From contig DLMI01000101.1 of assembly GCA_002478145.1 (NCBI GenBank), positions 10,404 to 35,979 on the forward strand: a stretch of DNA of 25,576 nucleotides, in the 5' to 3' direction. The notes beneath the pieces were generated by a model, which saw only the letters and a list, made by a program, of their open reading frames with translations, was not told where the DNA came from and searched no databases. The stretch is from Acidobacteria bacterium UBA7540 (GTDB lineage: Bacteria > Acidobacteriota > Terriglobia > UBA7540). Below are positions 1 to 6,054 of this stretch, piece after piece (position 1 is the first letter of the stretch; each line of letters begins with the position of its first letter). The translations under genes were made by a program, and so were the position numbers.

Positions 1-265
1 CAACCATGCCGAGCCGACGGCGTAGGAGGTTTTGTTCCAAGCAGTCCAGTCGGGATAGCCTTACCGTGGAAGCCACACGCAAACCGGCCGCCGGCCAGTT
101 TTGCAAGGCGACGTCCGTCCTCGAACGGGACGGGGCCGAAGTAACGGCCGCCACCACAAGGTCGGCGGCGTCCGTCCACAGCACTAGCACCGGACGCAGT
201 TTCGAGGCGGTGCCGCTGGTGAAAGGGATGTCAGCGATCCAGACTTCACGCGGCTGCGGTATCAT
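1..265 (-). CDS. MazF/PemK-family endoribonuclease toxin, 3' end cut by window edge
   Basis: Probable toxin of a type II toxin-antitoxin pair, expected from the family to cleave mRNA. I translated the minus strand by hand from an ATG at 265-263. The 88 visible residues begin MIPQPREVWIADIPFTSG and continue with SKLRPVLVLW, then LVVAAVTSAP, then DVALQNWPAAGLRVASTVRL and LEQNLLRRRLGMV. The EVW.ADIPFT start, the KLRPVLVL strand, the VAA(V/I)TS strand, the W.AAGL...S.VRL segment and the L.RRLG ending are the standard MazF/PemK order. Family members are usually about 105-120 residues, so some 20-30 residues lie beyond the window. The start codon overlaps the antitoxin gene by 20 bp, which implies translational coupling. 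The family call is from motif order only; the exact subfamily is not resolved. Confidence 0.85.
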   Translation of the reverse strand, partial: MIPQPREVWIADIPFTSGTASKLRPVLVLWTDAADLVVAAVTSAPSRSRTDVALQNWPAAGLRVASTVRLSRLDCLEQNLLRRRLGMV

Positions 266-461
266 CGTAGAGCCCCTCATCTTGCGGGGCATAGCTGTTC
301 AGGAAGGCGCTGTGGTCACGTGCGGCCATGCAGCCGTTGGCGGCCGCCGAAGGAACAACTTCAAGCTGCCGGCGGCGCTGGTCAACCCAGGCAGCCAGTC
401 TAACGAAGTCCTGGATGGGGAGTTTTTCCACCGCCTGCTCAATTTCCTCGATGTTGCTCAT
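246..461 (-). CDS. Probable antitoxin partner of the MazF/PemK toxin
   Basis: A 71-residue protein encoded immediately upstream of, and overlapping by 20 bp, the MazF/PemK-type toxin gene. It starts MSNIEEIEQAVEKLPIQDF, an amphipathic helix (residues 1-30) rich in Glu and Lys. This type of start (IEEIE.AV..L....F..LA.W) is common in small antitoxin-like proteins encoded before PIN or MazF toxins. The C-terminal half (DHSAFLNSYAPQDEGLYDD) is acidic and probably disordered until it binds toxin, as expected for an antitoxin. I see no clear DNA-binding domain, so autoregulation cannot be argued from the protein. The antitoxin role is inferred mainly from position, size and overlap. Confidence 0.7.
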   Translation of the reverse strand: MSNIEEIEQAVEKLPIQDFVRLAAWVDQRRRQLEVVPSAAANGCMAARDHSAFLNSYAPQDEGLYDDTAAA

Positions 462-652
462 GTTCCGTCACCCACCAAGGATTCTACGCCACTTCATGGG
501 TCAACGCTACGGGTTTTTGAGCCCAGTCCGGCCATCACGGGAGAAAGCGGGCACGATATTTCCGCCAGCATATCGAGTGTGCGAGGCGTAAACAACCTGT
601 CATGGGTTTTTTCCGAGCGGTTAGCGCACGGGTATCTATCCGTCCGTCAGAG

Positions 653-672
653 GACGGGTCTCCGGACCCGTC
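653..672. repeat. Small GC-rich inverted repeat
   Basis: GACGGGTC-TCCG-GACCCGTC, a perfect 8-bp stem with a 4-nt loop, in the gene-poor stretch between the toxin-antitoxin pair and nuoC. No T-tract follows on either strand, so it is not called a terminator. I see no credible gene between about 465 and 950. Confidence 0.55.
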
Positions 673-729
673 GGTTGCCGGGCCTAGCTGCAACCGTCCT
701 TGATCCCCAAAGGGGCGAGACAACAAAGC

Positions 730-759
730 AGCGCGGACCTTGAAAAACAGGTCCGCGCT
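730..759. repeat. Perfect 11-bp inverted repeat (hairpin)
   Basis: AGCGCGGACCT, an 8-nt loop, then AGGTCCGCGCT. The stem is strong, but the plus strand continues CCCTGCTCTCCC with no T run, and the minus strand continues with only a weak TGCTTTGTTG. It may be a leftover terminator or a small mobile repeat; the sequence alone does not decide. Confidence 0.55.
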
Positions 760-817
760 CCCTGCTCTCCCTAGGCTTAAGCAATACGGAGGCCGAACCT
801 AAGCCCTTGAAAACACT

Positions 818-846
818 TTGACATGCGAATCATAAAATCGTAATTT
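818..846 (+). promoter_or_regulatory. Candidate sigma70-type promoter
   Basis: A perfect -35 box TTGACA (818-823), a 17-bp spacer, then TAATTT (841-846), which matches the consensus -10 at the three most conserved positions (T1, A2, T6). Transcription would start around 853, inside the palindrome that begins at 847. The next plus-strand gene is nuoC at 1169, so this may drive cluster A with a leader of about 315 nt, unless it belonged to a gene now lost. Confidence 0.5.
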
Positions 847-864
847 GTTCGCGAATTCGCGAAC
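847..864. promoter_or_regulatory. Candidate operator: perfect 18-bp palindrome
   Basis: GTTCGCGAATTCGCGAAC is a perfect palindrome abutting the -10 box of the candidate promoter and covering its expected start point. This is a classic position for a dimeric repressor site. I do not recognise the regulator. Confidence 0.5.
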
Positions 865-878
865 CTCGCTAAGAATTA

Positions 879-949
879 GGTGCCTGTGAGCCATGGCATA
901 GATGTTAATGCGGAAGAGGTTCGGACATTAAGAGGACGGGACAGGCACC
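879..949. repeat. REP-like inverted repeat next to RAYT remnant
   Basis: GGTGCCTGT (879-887) and ACAGGCACC (941-949) form a 9-bp inverted pair about 53 nt apart. The right copy lies in GACGGGACAGGCACC, five bases before the stop of the RAYT remnant as read on the plus strand. GGTGCCTGTCCC-type sequences are, in my recollection, common beside RAYT (IS200-like, Y1) transposase genes in diverse bacteria, so this pair probably marks the ends or hairpins of a mobilised REP element. Confidence 0.55.
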
Positions 950-954
950 ATGTT

Positions 955-1047
955 TCACTGGTTTTCCAAAAAGATTTGCCGGCCATTTCCCCGCTGCGTC
1001 ACGTGATGAGCAACGTCCACGATCACTACCCGAGGTAATCGCGCCAT
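955..1047 (-). pseudogene. N-terminal remnant of a REP-associated tyrosine transposase (RAYT)
   Basis: Minus-strand reading from an ATG at 1047-1045 gives 30 residues, MARLPRVVIVDVAHHVTQRG followed by NGRQIFLENQ, then a TGA. MAR.PR(V/I)....HHVT.RGN.RQ.(I/L)FL is the typical start of Y1/IS200-like RAYT proteins. It includes the His pair of the metal site (HH; HUH-type in the family) but ends long before the catalytic tyrosine. Full-length members are about 150-250 residues, so this is a truncated, non-functional copy. The stop is followed directly by the GGTGCCTGTCCC repeat, suggesting the truncation point is a repeat end. The open frame continues upstream through the nuoC antisense strand, but that part is not transposase. 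Confidence 0.8.
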
Positions 1048-1087
1048 GGGCGGAGACAATACCAGAAAACGCGTCCTCGCCTCGCGG

Positions 1088-1117
1088 TTGACATGCTTAT
1101 CGGCAATGTGCAAGAAT
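1088..1117 (+). promoter_or_regulatory. Weak candidate promoter just upstream of nuoC
   Basis: TTGACA at 1088-1093, an 18-bp gap, then AAGAAT at 1112-1117. The -35 is perfect and the -10 matches 4 of 6. It would give a leader of about 45 nt before nuoC at 1169. It could be fortuitous. Confidence 0.25.
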
Positions 1118-1168
1118 TCAAGGTTTTGCTGGCCGTAGAGAGGGGCTTTCCCGTAGGCATCAACGGAA

Positions 1169-1909
1169 ATGGCTGACGAACAAAAGGCGCCGCCTAAGGC
1201 GGCCAATGGAGGCGAGGCACAAAAGCCCACACCGGGAGCTAGTGGGGCAACTCCCCCGGCCCGGGCCGAGGCCGCTGCCGCTCCCATGTCACCTTCATCA
1301 GCGGCGGGCAGTCCCCCCTCGGGGACCCCGGGAACTCCTACTCCACCCAAAGCGGCCGCTGCGCCACCGAAGCCTCCAGCGGCAGCCAAACCTCCCATAA
1401 AACCAGAGCCCTGGTCAAGCCCACTTCTTGATGCGCTCCAGAAAGGATTTCCAGGCATCATTCGCGAGGCAGTCACTTTCCGAAAGATGCCGTGCATTAC
1501 CGTGGCCAAGGAATCTTTGCCGGCGATGTGCCAGTTTCTGAAAGGCGAAGAAGGCGGGGCCTACACCTTGCTCACCGATCATACGGCGGTGGATTATCCC
1601 AAACGGGAGAAACGTTTCGATATCATCTACCACATTTATTCTTTCAAACGTAATGACCGGTTGCGCCTGAAGCTTGTCATTGCTGAGGGCGAAACGGTTC
1701 CCTCAGTGGTAAGCATCTGGCCCACCGCAAACTGGCTGGAGCGCGAAGTCTACGACATGTTTGGGGTGGCTTACGACGGCCATCCGGATTTGAAGCGCAT
1801 CCTTCTTCCCGACGGGTGGACTGGCCATCCTCTGCGCAAGGATTACGATATCCTGCGCCAGGATGATGCCTGGGTAAAGTCAAACCTGGGAATCGAGAGC
1901 GGACAGTAA
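1169..1909 (+). CDS. nuoC: NADH-quinone oxidoreductase subunit C (cluster A)
   Basis: Complex I 30-kDa subunit of the peripheral arm, which packs against NuoD and NuoI near the quinone site. The 246-residue product has two parts. Residues 1 to about 78 are almost entirely Ala, Pro, Gly and Ser and look disordered. The rest is the NuoC domain with the family signature [20 protein letters not shown], then [16 protein letters not shown] near the C terminus. An in-frame TAG at 1154 limits the start, and ATG 1169 is the first start after it; no strong Shine-Dalgarno is visible. A later internal start would remove the tail. nuoA and nuoB, which commonly precede nuoC, are not in the window; the upstream DNA holds a RAYT remnant and REP-like repeats. 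nuoD follows after 3 bp. Confidence 0.95.
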   Translation: MADEQKAPPKAANGGEAQKPTPGASGATPPARAEAAAAPMSPSSAAGSPPSGTPGTPTPPKAAAAPPKPPAAAKPPIKPEPWSSPLLDALQKGFPGIIREAVTFRKMPCITVAKESLPAMCQFLKGEEGGAYTLLTDHTAVDYPKREKRFDIIYHIYSFKRNDRLRLKLVIAEGETVPSVVSIWPTANWLEREVYDMFGVAYDGHPDLKRILLPDGWTGHPLRKDYDILRQDDAWVKSNLGIESGQ

Positions 1910-1912
1910 GCG

Positions 1913-3025
1913 ATGCCCGAAACTACTTTTCTGGACGCTAGTGAACTGCTCCTCAACATGGGGCCGCAGCACCCGGCCACGCATGGAGTTTTGCGCGTCA
2001 AACTGAAGCTGGATGGTGAAAGGGTGTTGGGCTCGGAATGCGTCATCGGTTACCTGCACCGGGGGGTGGAGAAAATTGCCGAGAACAGGACCTACGCGCA
2101 GTTCGCACCCTACACGGACCGCATGGATTACGTCGCTGCGGTCACCAATGGCATGGGCTATGTCGAAGCAGTCGAGAAGCTACTGGGAGTTGAGATTCCG
2201 CCACGCGCCCAATACACGCGCATGATCCTGGCCGAACTGCAGCGCCTTGCCAGCCACTTGTTGTGGCTGGGGACGCACGCGCTTGACCTGGGCGCGATGA
2301 CGCCCGTCTTCTACACCTTCCGGGAGCGGGAAGAAATCCTGAAGATCTTTGAGAAATACTGCGGGGCACGGCTGACCACCCATGCCTTTCGCATCGGCGG
2401 ATTGCAGTACGACCTGTACGATGGATTCGAACAGGAATGCTTGAAGTTCTGCGATTACTTACCGCCCAAGATCGATGAATATGAGCAGTTGCTTACCAAG
2501 AATCGCATCTGGATAAACAGAACCAGGGGTGTGGGTGTCCTGAGCGCCGAAGATGCCGTCGCCTATGGAGTGACCGGGCCAGTACTCCGGGGTTCGGGGG
2601 TGAAGTGGGACATTCGCAAGGCGCAGCCTTATGAGGCTTACGACAAAGTGGAATTCGAGGTGCCCACCGGCGCGCACGGCGATACCTACGATCGGTACAT
2701 AGTTCGAATCCAGGAAATGCGTCAGTGTGTGCGCATTATCCGCCAGTGCGTGGAACGTCTTGCTCCCGGACCCATATTCGGGAAAGTCGGCAAGGTGATT
2801 AAGCCGCCGGTCGGTGAGGTGTATCATTCTATCGAAGCGCCGAAGGGCGAACTTGGATATTTCGTGGTCAGTGACGGAAGTACGAACCCCTACCGTGTGC
2901 GGGTTCGCCCGCCGTCCTTTGTAAACTTGCAGGCTCTGGACATCATGATACGCGGCCACCTCGTCGCGGACGTGGTGGCGGTGATCGGAACGTTGGATAT
3001 CGTGCTCGGCGAAGTAGATCGTTAA
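1913..3025 (+). CDS. nuoD: NADH-quinone oxidoreductase subunit D (cluster A)
   Basis: The 49-kDa subunit, which with NuoB and NuoH forms the quinone-reduction pocket. The 370-residue protein has the motif GPQHPATHG near residue 18, whose histidines line the quinone site in the family. It also has the [10 protein letters not shown] segment that holds the conserved quinone-contacting tyrosine, and the standard ending [19 protein letters not shown]. It is slightly shorter than many homologues (about 390-410), mostly at the N terminus. The start lies 3 bp after nuoC, so the two are translated as a pair. A second nuoD, of which only the 3' end is visible at the right edge, encodes a clearly different sequence. 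Confidence 0.97.
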   Translation: MPETTFLDASELLLNMGPQHPATHGVLRVKLKLDGERVLGSECVIGYLHRGVEKIAENRTYAQFAPYTDRMDYVAAVTNGMGYVEAVEKLLGVEIPPRAQYTRMILAELQRLASHLLWLGTHALDLGAMTPVFYTFREREEILKIFEKYCGARLTTHAFRIGGLQYDLYDGFEQECLKFCDYLPPKIDEYEQLLTKNRIWINRTRGVGVLSAEDAVAYGVTGPVLRGSGVKWDIRKAQPYEAYDKVEFEVPTGAHGDTYDRYIVRIQEMRQCVRIIRQCVERLAPGPIFGKVGKVIKPPVGEVYHSIEAPKGELGYFVVSDGSTNPYRVRVRPPSFVNLQALDIMIRGHLVADVVAVIGTLDIVLGEVDR

Positions 3026-3029
3026 TACA

Positions 3030-3169
3030 GTGACAAGTGACGAGTGACAAGTGACAAGTGACAAGCAGGAGTCAGAGGACAGGAAGAAGAAGAGTAGGCG
3101 CTAGCGCGAGGACTGCGCTTCCCGAGTACTGAGTTTTTGCGCGTCACTCGTCACTTGTCACTCGTCACT
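3030..3169. repeat. Spacer of tandem heptamers with inverted arm (nuoD-nuoH gap)
   Basis: Positions 3030-3064 are five 7-nt units of GTGAC(A/G)A. Positions 3142-3169 are four units of (C/T)GTCACT, the reverse complement of the first array. The two arms could fold into a long stem enclosing about 77 nt. The first array begins 5 bases after the nuoD stop; the second ends 11 bases before nuoH. Confidence 0.85.
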
Positions 3170-3180
3170 GCTTTAAAGCC

Positions 3181-4395
3181 ATGGCCCAAAACGCAATTGA
3201 CTTTTTCCAAGTCCATCCGTTCATCTTGGCGGTCATCAAGATCCTGATTGTGCTCCTCGTGCTTTCGGGGATCGTTGCCTACCTCGTCTACATGGAGCGC
3301 AAAGTCCTCTCTTTCATGCAGGCGAGGCTGGGCCCCATGCGGGTCGGACCTTGGGGCCTGCTTCAACCCGTTGCCGACGGCCTTAAACTCCTCCTCAAGG
3401 AAGATATTATTCCGGCAGGAGTGGACAAGTTCGTCTTCTTGCTGGCCCCGGTGATAAGTGTGACGGCAGCCTTCGCCGTCTTCTCCGTCATCCCATTTGC
3501 TGGAAACTTTTACATCAGCGACATCAATATTGGTCTCCTCTTCATCCTGGGTGTGTCCTCCTTGGGGATTTTTGGCATTATCCTGGGTGGTTGGTCATCG
3601 AACAGCCATTACCCGCTCCTCGGAGCGCTGCGGTCTGGAGCACAATTGGTGAGCTACGAAGTGGCTGCGAGCATGGCGTTGGTGGGCGTGCTGCTGATTT
3701 CGAATTCTCTCAGCATGGTGGAGATCGTGAATCGCCAGCAGCAAATGGGAGTGTGGAACATCTTTCTCCAGCCGGTGGCATTTTTCATTTATTTGATCGC
3801 TTCGGTGGCTGAAACGAATCGCAATCCATTTGATTTGCCGGAGGCGGAGTCGGAACTCACCGCAGGCTTCCACACGGAGTATAGCGGTTTCCGCTTCGCG
3901 CTTTACTTCCTCGCCGAATACACCAATATGGTTGTGGTCTCCTGCGTCGCCGTTACTATGTTTCTGGGGGGCTGGCTGAGACCGTTTGTGAACATTCGGG
4001 CACTGGATTTCTTGAGGTTTGCGCCTGTCGTGGCATTTCTCGGCGCAGCAGCGTTCATACTTTGGCTGGGGCTGAAGAGTCTGGTCCCGTTGGAGCGATA
4101 TTTCTTCGTCGCTCTGGCCGCGGCTTGCGTGGTGCTGGCCGGCATGGTGGCAATCCCTGTGGTGTTGAATGCCATTCAGGGGATTTTTTGGTTTGCGACA
4201 AAGGTCTTGGTTCTTCTTTATGCGTTCATCTGGTATCGCGCGACCTTCCCGCGATACCGCTATGACCAGCTCATGAACGTTGGCTGGCACTGGATGATTC
4301 CGATAGGTTTGGGGAACGTCATCGTGACCGCGGTGGTCCGATACTTTGTGATTTTCCATTCGCCGAGCACACCGGCCGCTGGGTTGGGCGGATAA
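3181..4395 (+). CDS. nuoH: NADH-quinone oxidoreductase subunit H with extra membrane segment (cluster A)
   Basis: Membrane subunit that connects the quinone site to the proton-pumping arm. The family hallmarks are present: YMERKVLSFMQARLGPMRVG (residues 37-56), LLQPVADGLKLLLKED, the quinone-site loop ETNRNPFDLPEAESEL (211-226) followed by GFHTEYSG, and the closing RATFPRYRYDQLM. At 404 residues it is much longer than the paralogue in cluster B (355) and typical members (about 320-350). The surplus lies between GGW (263-265) and IFWFATKV (335), which are about 70 residues apart here but under 20 in the paralogue. The extra part has two hydrophobic stretches (about 279-297 and 308-330), so the protein may have two additional helices. 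No clear Shine-Dalgarno is visible behind the repeat-filled spacer. Confidence 0.96.
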   Translation: MAQNAIDFFQVHPFILAVIKILIVLLVLSGIVAYLVYMERKVLSFMQARLGPMRVGPWGLLQPVADGLKLLLKEDIIPAGVDKFVFLLAPVISVTAAFAVFSVIPFAGNFYISDINIGLLFILGVSSLGIFGIILGGWSSNSHYPLLGALRSGAQLVSYEVAASMALVGVLLISNSLSMVEIVNRQQQMGVWNIFLQPVAFFIYLIASVAETNRNPFDLPEAESELTAGFHTEYSGFRFALYFLAEYTNMVVVSCVAVTMFLGGWLRPFVNIRALDFLRFAPVVAFLGAAAFILWLGLKSLVPLERYFFVALAAACVVLAGMVAIPVVLNAIQGIFWFATKVLVLLYAFIWYRATFPRYRYDQLMNVGWHWMIPIGLGNVIVTAVVRYFVIFHSPSTPAAGLGG

Positions 4396-4400
4396 CGCCG

Positions 4401-4859
4401 ATGGGATTGACTGATCTTGTTCGTCGCGTATTCCTGGTTGACCTCGTTAAGGGCCTGAGGCTGACGTTTTCCTATCAGCGCCCCAGCGCCACCTACACCG
4501 AACAGTATCCGCTGGAGCGCCCGGTGGTCGCAGAACGCTACCGGGGCGCCCCGCGCCTGAACAACCACCCGGAAACCGGCGAGACACTCTGCATCGCCTG
4601 CAACCTCTGCTCGCTGGCTTGTCCCGAAAACCTGATTGTGGTGGGATGGGCGCGGACCGAGGACCGCAAGAAGCGATTGACGACCTTCACCTATGACCTT
4701 TCGCGCTGCATGTTCTGCGGCTTATGCGAGGACGCTTGCCCCGTGGACGCGCTGGAACTGACCCAAGACTTTGAGATAGCCCACTATTCCCGCGAAGGAA
4801 TGATTTGGGATCGGCAGGCGCTGGAGGAGGGACCACAGCCCACGCGGTATACACGGTAA
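4401..4859 (+). CDS. nuoI: NADH-quinone oxidoreductase subunit I (cluster A; only nuoI in window)
   Basis: Peripheral-arm ferredoxin-like subunit carrying the two [4Fe-4S] clusters N6a and N6b, which pass electrons to NuoB. The 152-residue protein has both motifs intact: CIACNLCSLACP (Cys 64, 67, 70, 74) and CMFCGLCEDACP (Cys 103, 106, 109, 113). The start is 5 bp after nuoH. The stop is followed within 3 bases by a tandem heptamer array. Cluster B has no nuoI, so this copy may serve both enzymes unless another lies elsewhere in the genome. Confidence 0.97.
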   Translation: MGLTDLVRRVFLVDLVKGLRLTFSYQRPSATYTEQYPLERPVVAERYRGAPRLNNHPETGETLCIACNLCSLACPENLIVVGWARTEDRKKRLTTFTYDLSRCMFCGLCEDACPVDALELTQDFEIAHYSREGMIWDRQALEEGPQPTRYTR

Positions 4860-4862
4860 GAA

Positions 4863-5121
4863 GGCAGAAGTCAGAAAGCAGAAAGTGGAAGGCAGAAAGC
4901 AGAAGGCAGAAAGTAGAAAGCAGAAACTAGAATGCAGGTGTCATTCCGAGCGCAGCGAGGAATCTCGCTCTGCTTGGTGGCGGATCGCGGAAAGAAGAAT
5001 CGGAGCAAGATTCCTCGCTGCGCTCGGAATGACACGGTTGGGTTGGGTGAAGTTACTGGAGAGAGCGACGAAACATAACGCCAGGCTTGTACCTTCTGAT
5101 TTCTAGTTTCTGATTTCTGAT
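4863..5121. repeat. Heptamer arrays flanking the nuoI-nuoJ spacer
   Basis: Positions 4863-4932 are ten consecutive 7-nt units ending in (A/G)GAA (GGCAGAA, GTCAGAA, AGCAGAA and similar). Positions 5094-5121 are four units of TTCTGAT/TTCTAGT, the reverse-complement type. A separate 28-bp palindromic element (4938-5035) sits between the two arms, so two repeat families are nested. Confidence 0.85.
4938..5035. repeat. Palindromic element, 28-bp perfect arms ('CHSERSEESR' type)
   Basis: The left arm (4938-4965) and right arm (5008-5035) are exact reverse complements over 28 bp, with core GTCATTCCGAGCGCAGCGAG. One reading frame encodes CHSERSEESR, a peptide I recall as a frequent spurious translation in many environmental genomes. 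Related copies in the window are at 23150-23285 and 24691-24724, with relatives at 13361-13486 and 16597-16703. Confidence 0.85.
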
Positions 5122-5133
5122 TTGTCCAAACCC

Positions 5134-5643
5134 ATGCTTCCTTTCATTGCATTTGGAGTCTTAGGGGCGGTTGCTCTGGTCGCGGGCATCATGGTGATTA
5201 CCCGCCGGAACGCCGTCCATAGCATTATTTGGCTGATCGTGACGTTGTTCGCGGTGGGGGGGATCTTCCTGCTGCAACACGCAGAGTTTCTTTTTGCGGT
5301 GCAGATCATTCTTTATGTGGGCGGCATCATGGTGCTGTTCCTGTTTGTCGTCATGCTGGTCAACATTGACGTAGCGTTGAAGCAGGCTCAGTTCAGCCGT
5401 CAGTGGCAGCTTGGATTATTCACCGCCGTCTTAGTGTTCGCACAGCTTGCTTACATGATTTACAAGATAGGGGCCGGTTTGAGCCTGCCGACCCAGCCTC
5501 CTGGTCCGGAGCCGGCGCACAATACCCAGGCGATAGGTCAGGCCCTTTACCAAACCTACATGTTGCCGGTCGAAATTGCTTCGCTGCTGCTACTTGTGGC
5601 CATGGTAGGTGCAGTGATCATGGCCAAAAGGAAGTTCGAATGA
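5134..5643 (+). CDS. nuoJ: NADH-quinone oxidoreductase subunit J (cluster A)
   Basis: Membrane-arm subunit that contributes to the central hydrophilic axis between the quinone site and the antiporter-like subunits. With the ATG at 5134 it is 169 residues and hydrophobic throughout, with about five membrane segments. It includes the conserved region AEFLFAVQIILYVGGIMVLF (about 50-69) that contains the flexible third helix of the family. I preferred ATG 5134 over TTG 5122 because its N terminus aligns with that of the cluster B copy and the TTG lies at the edge of the upstream heptamer repeat. The stop overlaps the nuoK start (ATGA). Confidence 0.93.
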   Translation: MLPFIAFGVLGAVALVAGIMVITRRNAVHSIIWLIVTLFAVGGIFLLQHAEFLFAVQIILYVGGIMVLFLFVVMLVNIDVALKQAQFSRQWQLGLFTAVLVFAQLAYMIYKIGAGLSLPTQPPGPEPAHNTQAIGQALYQTYMLPVEIASLLLLVAMVGAVIMAKRKFE

Positions 5644-5942
5644 TCCCGACTGCATATTACATCTTGCTGGGCAGCGGCCTTTTCACTATTGGGGTGATTG
5701 GCGTGTTGACGCGGCGCAACGTGCTCATAATTCTCATGTCGATCGAACTGATCTTGAACGCCGTCAACATCAACCTGGTGGCGCTTTCCCAGTATTTCCG
5801 CTCCGTGGACGGGCAAGTGTTCGCGATTTTCGTGATTACAGATGCGGCTGCGGAAGCGGCGGTTGGCTTGGGTTTGATTATTGCCCTCTTCCGCAACAAG
5901 GAAACGGTGAACGCGGACGAGATTGATTTACTGAAGTGGTGA
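5640..5942 (+). CDS. nuoK: NADH-quinone oxidoreductase subunit K (cluster A)
   Basis: A 100-residue, three-helix membrane subunit (MrpC-like) of the proton-translocation path. The two key membrane glutamates are present at the usual positions, Glu36 in MSIELILNAVNI and Glu72 in AAAEAAVGL. The start codon overlaps the nuoJ stop by 4 bp (ATGA), so translation is coupled. The longer open frame that begins at 5403 is an artefact of the nuoJ reading. Confidence 0.96.
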   Translation: MIPTAYYILLGSGLFTIGVIGVLTRRNVLIILMSIELILNAVNINLVALSQYFRSVDGQVFAIFVITDAAAEAAVGLGLIIALFRNKETVNADEIDLLKW

Positions 5943-5953
5943 ATGTCCAAAGC

Positions 5954-6025
5954 GTCAGTGGTCCGTTGTCCGTCGTCAGTTGCAGCCGCTCACTGAAAAT
6001 TGACCCGCCGTGGCGGGACCACTGA
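5954..6025. repeat. Heptamer repeat and inverted arm in nuoK-nuoL spacer
   Basis: Positions 5954-5981 are four 7-nt units of the GTC(A/C)GT(G/T/C) type. On the far side, GGACCACTGA (6016-6025) is complementary to CAGTGGTCC near the left end. A small hairpin, CCCGCC-GT-GGCGGG (6004-6017), lies between. Confidence 0.75.
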
Positions 6026-6054
6026 GAACTGACTTAAGCGAGTGCGGTTTCGAA

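Noticed and set aside
481..504. Promoter for the antitoxin on the minus strand (TAGAAT with TTGACC)
   Set aside because: The gap between the two boxes is about 12 bp, too short for a sigma70 promoter.
6..743. Long plus-strand open frame of 245 codons across the toxin-antitoxin region
   Set aside because: The opposite strand reads as a recognisable MazF/PemK toxin and a small antitoxin; the plus-strand product has no family-like features and low-complexity Arg/Ser content.
730..759. Hairpin as intrinsic terminator
   Set aside because: There is no T-rich run after the stem on either strand.
1048..1509. Upstream extension of the RAYT frame (minus strand, antisense to nuoC)
   Set aside because: Only the last 30 codons match RAYT. 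The rest is a Gly/Ala-rich antisense reading of the nuoC Ala/Pro tail.
4885..5106. Small plus-strand open frame encoding a Lys/Glu/Ser-rich peptide with CHSERSEESR
   Set aside because: It is a translation of the heptamer array and palindromic repeat, not a gene.
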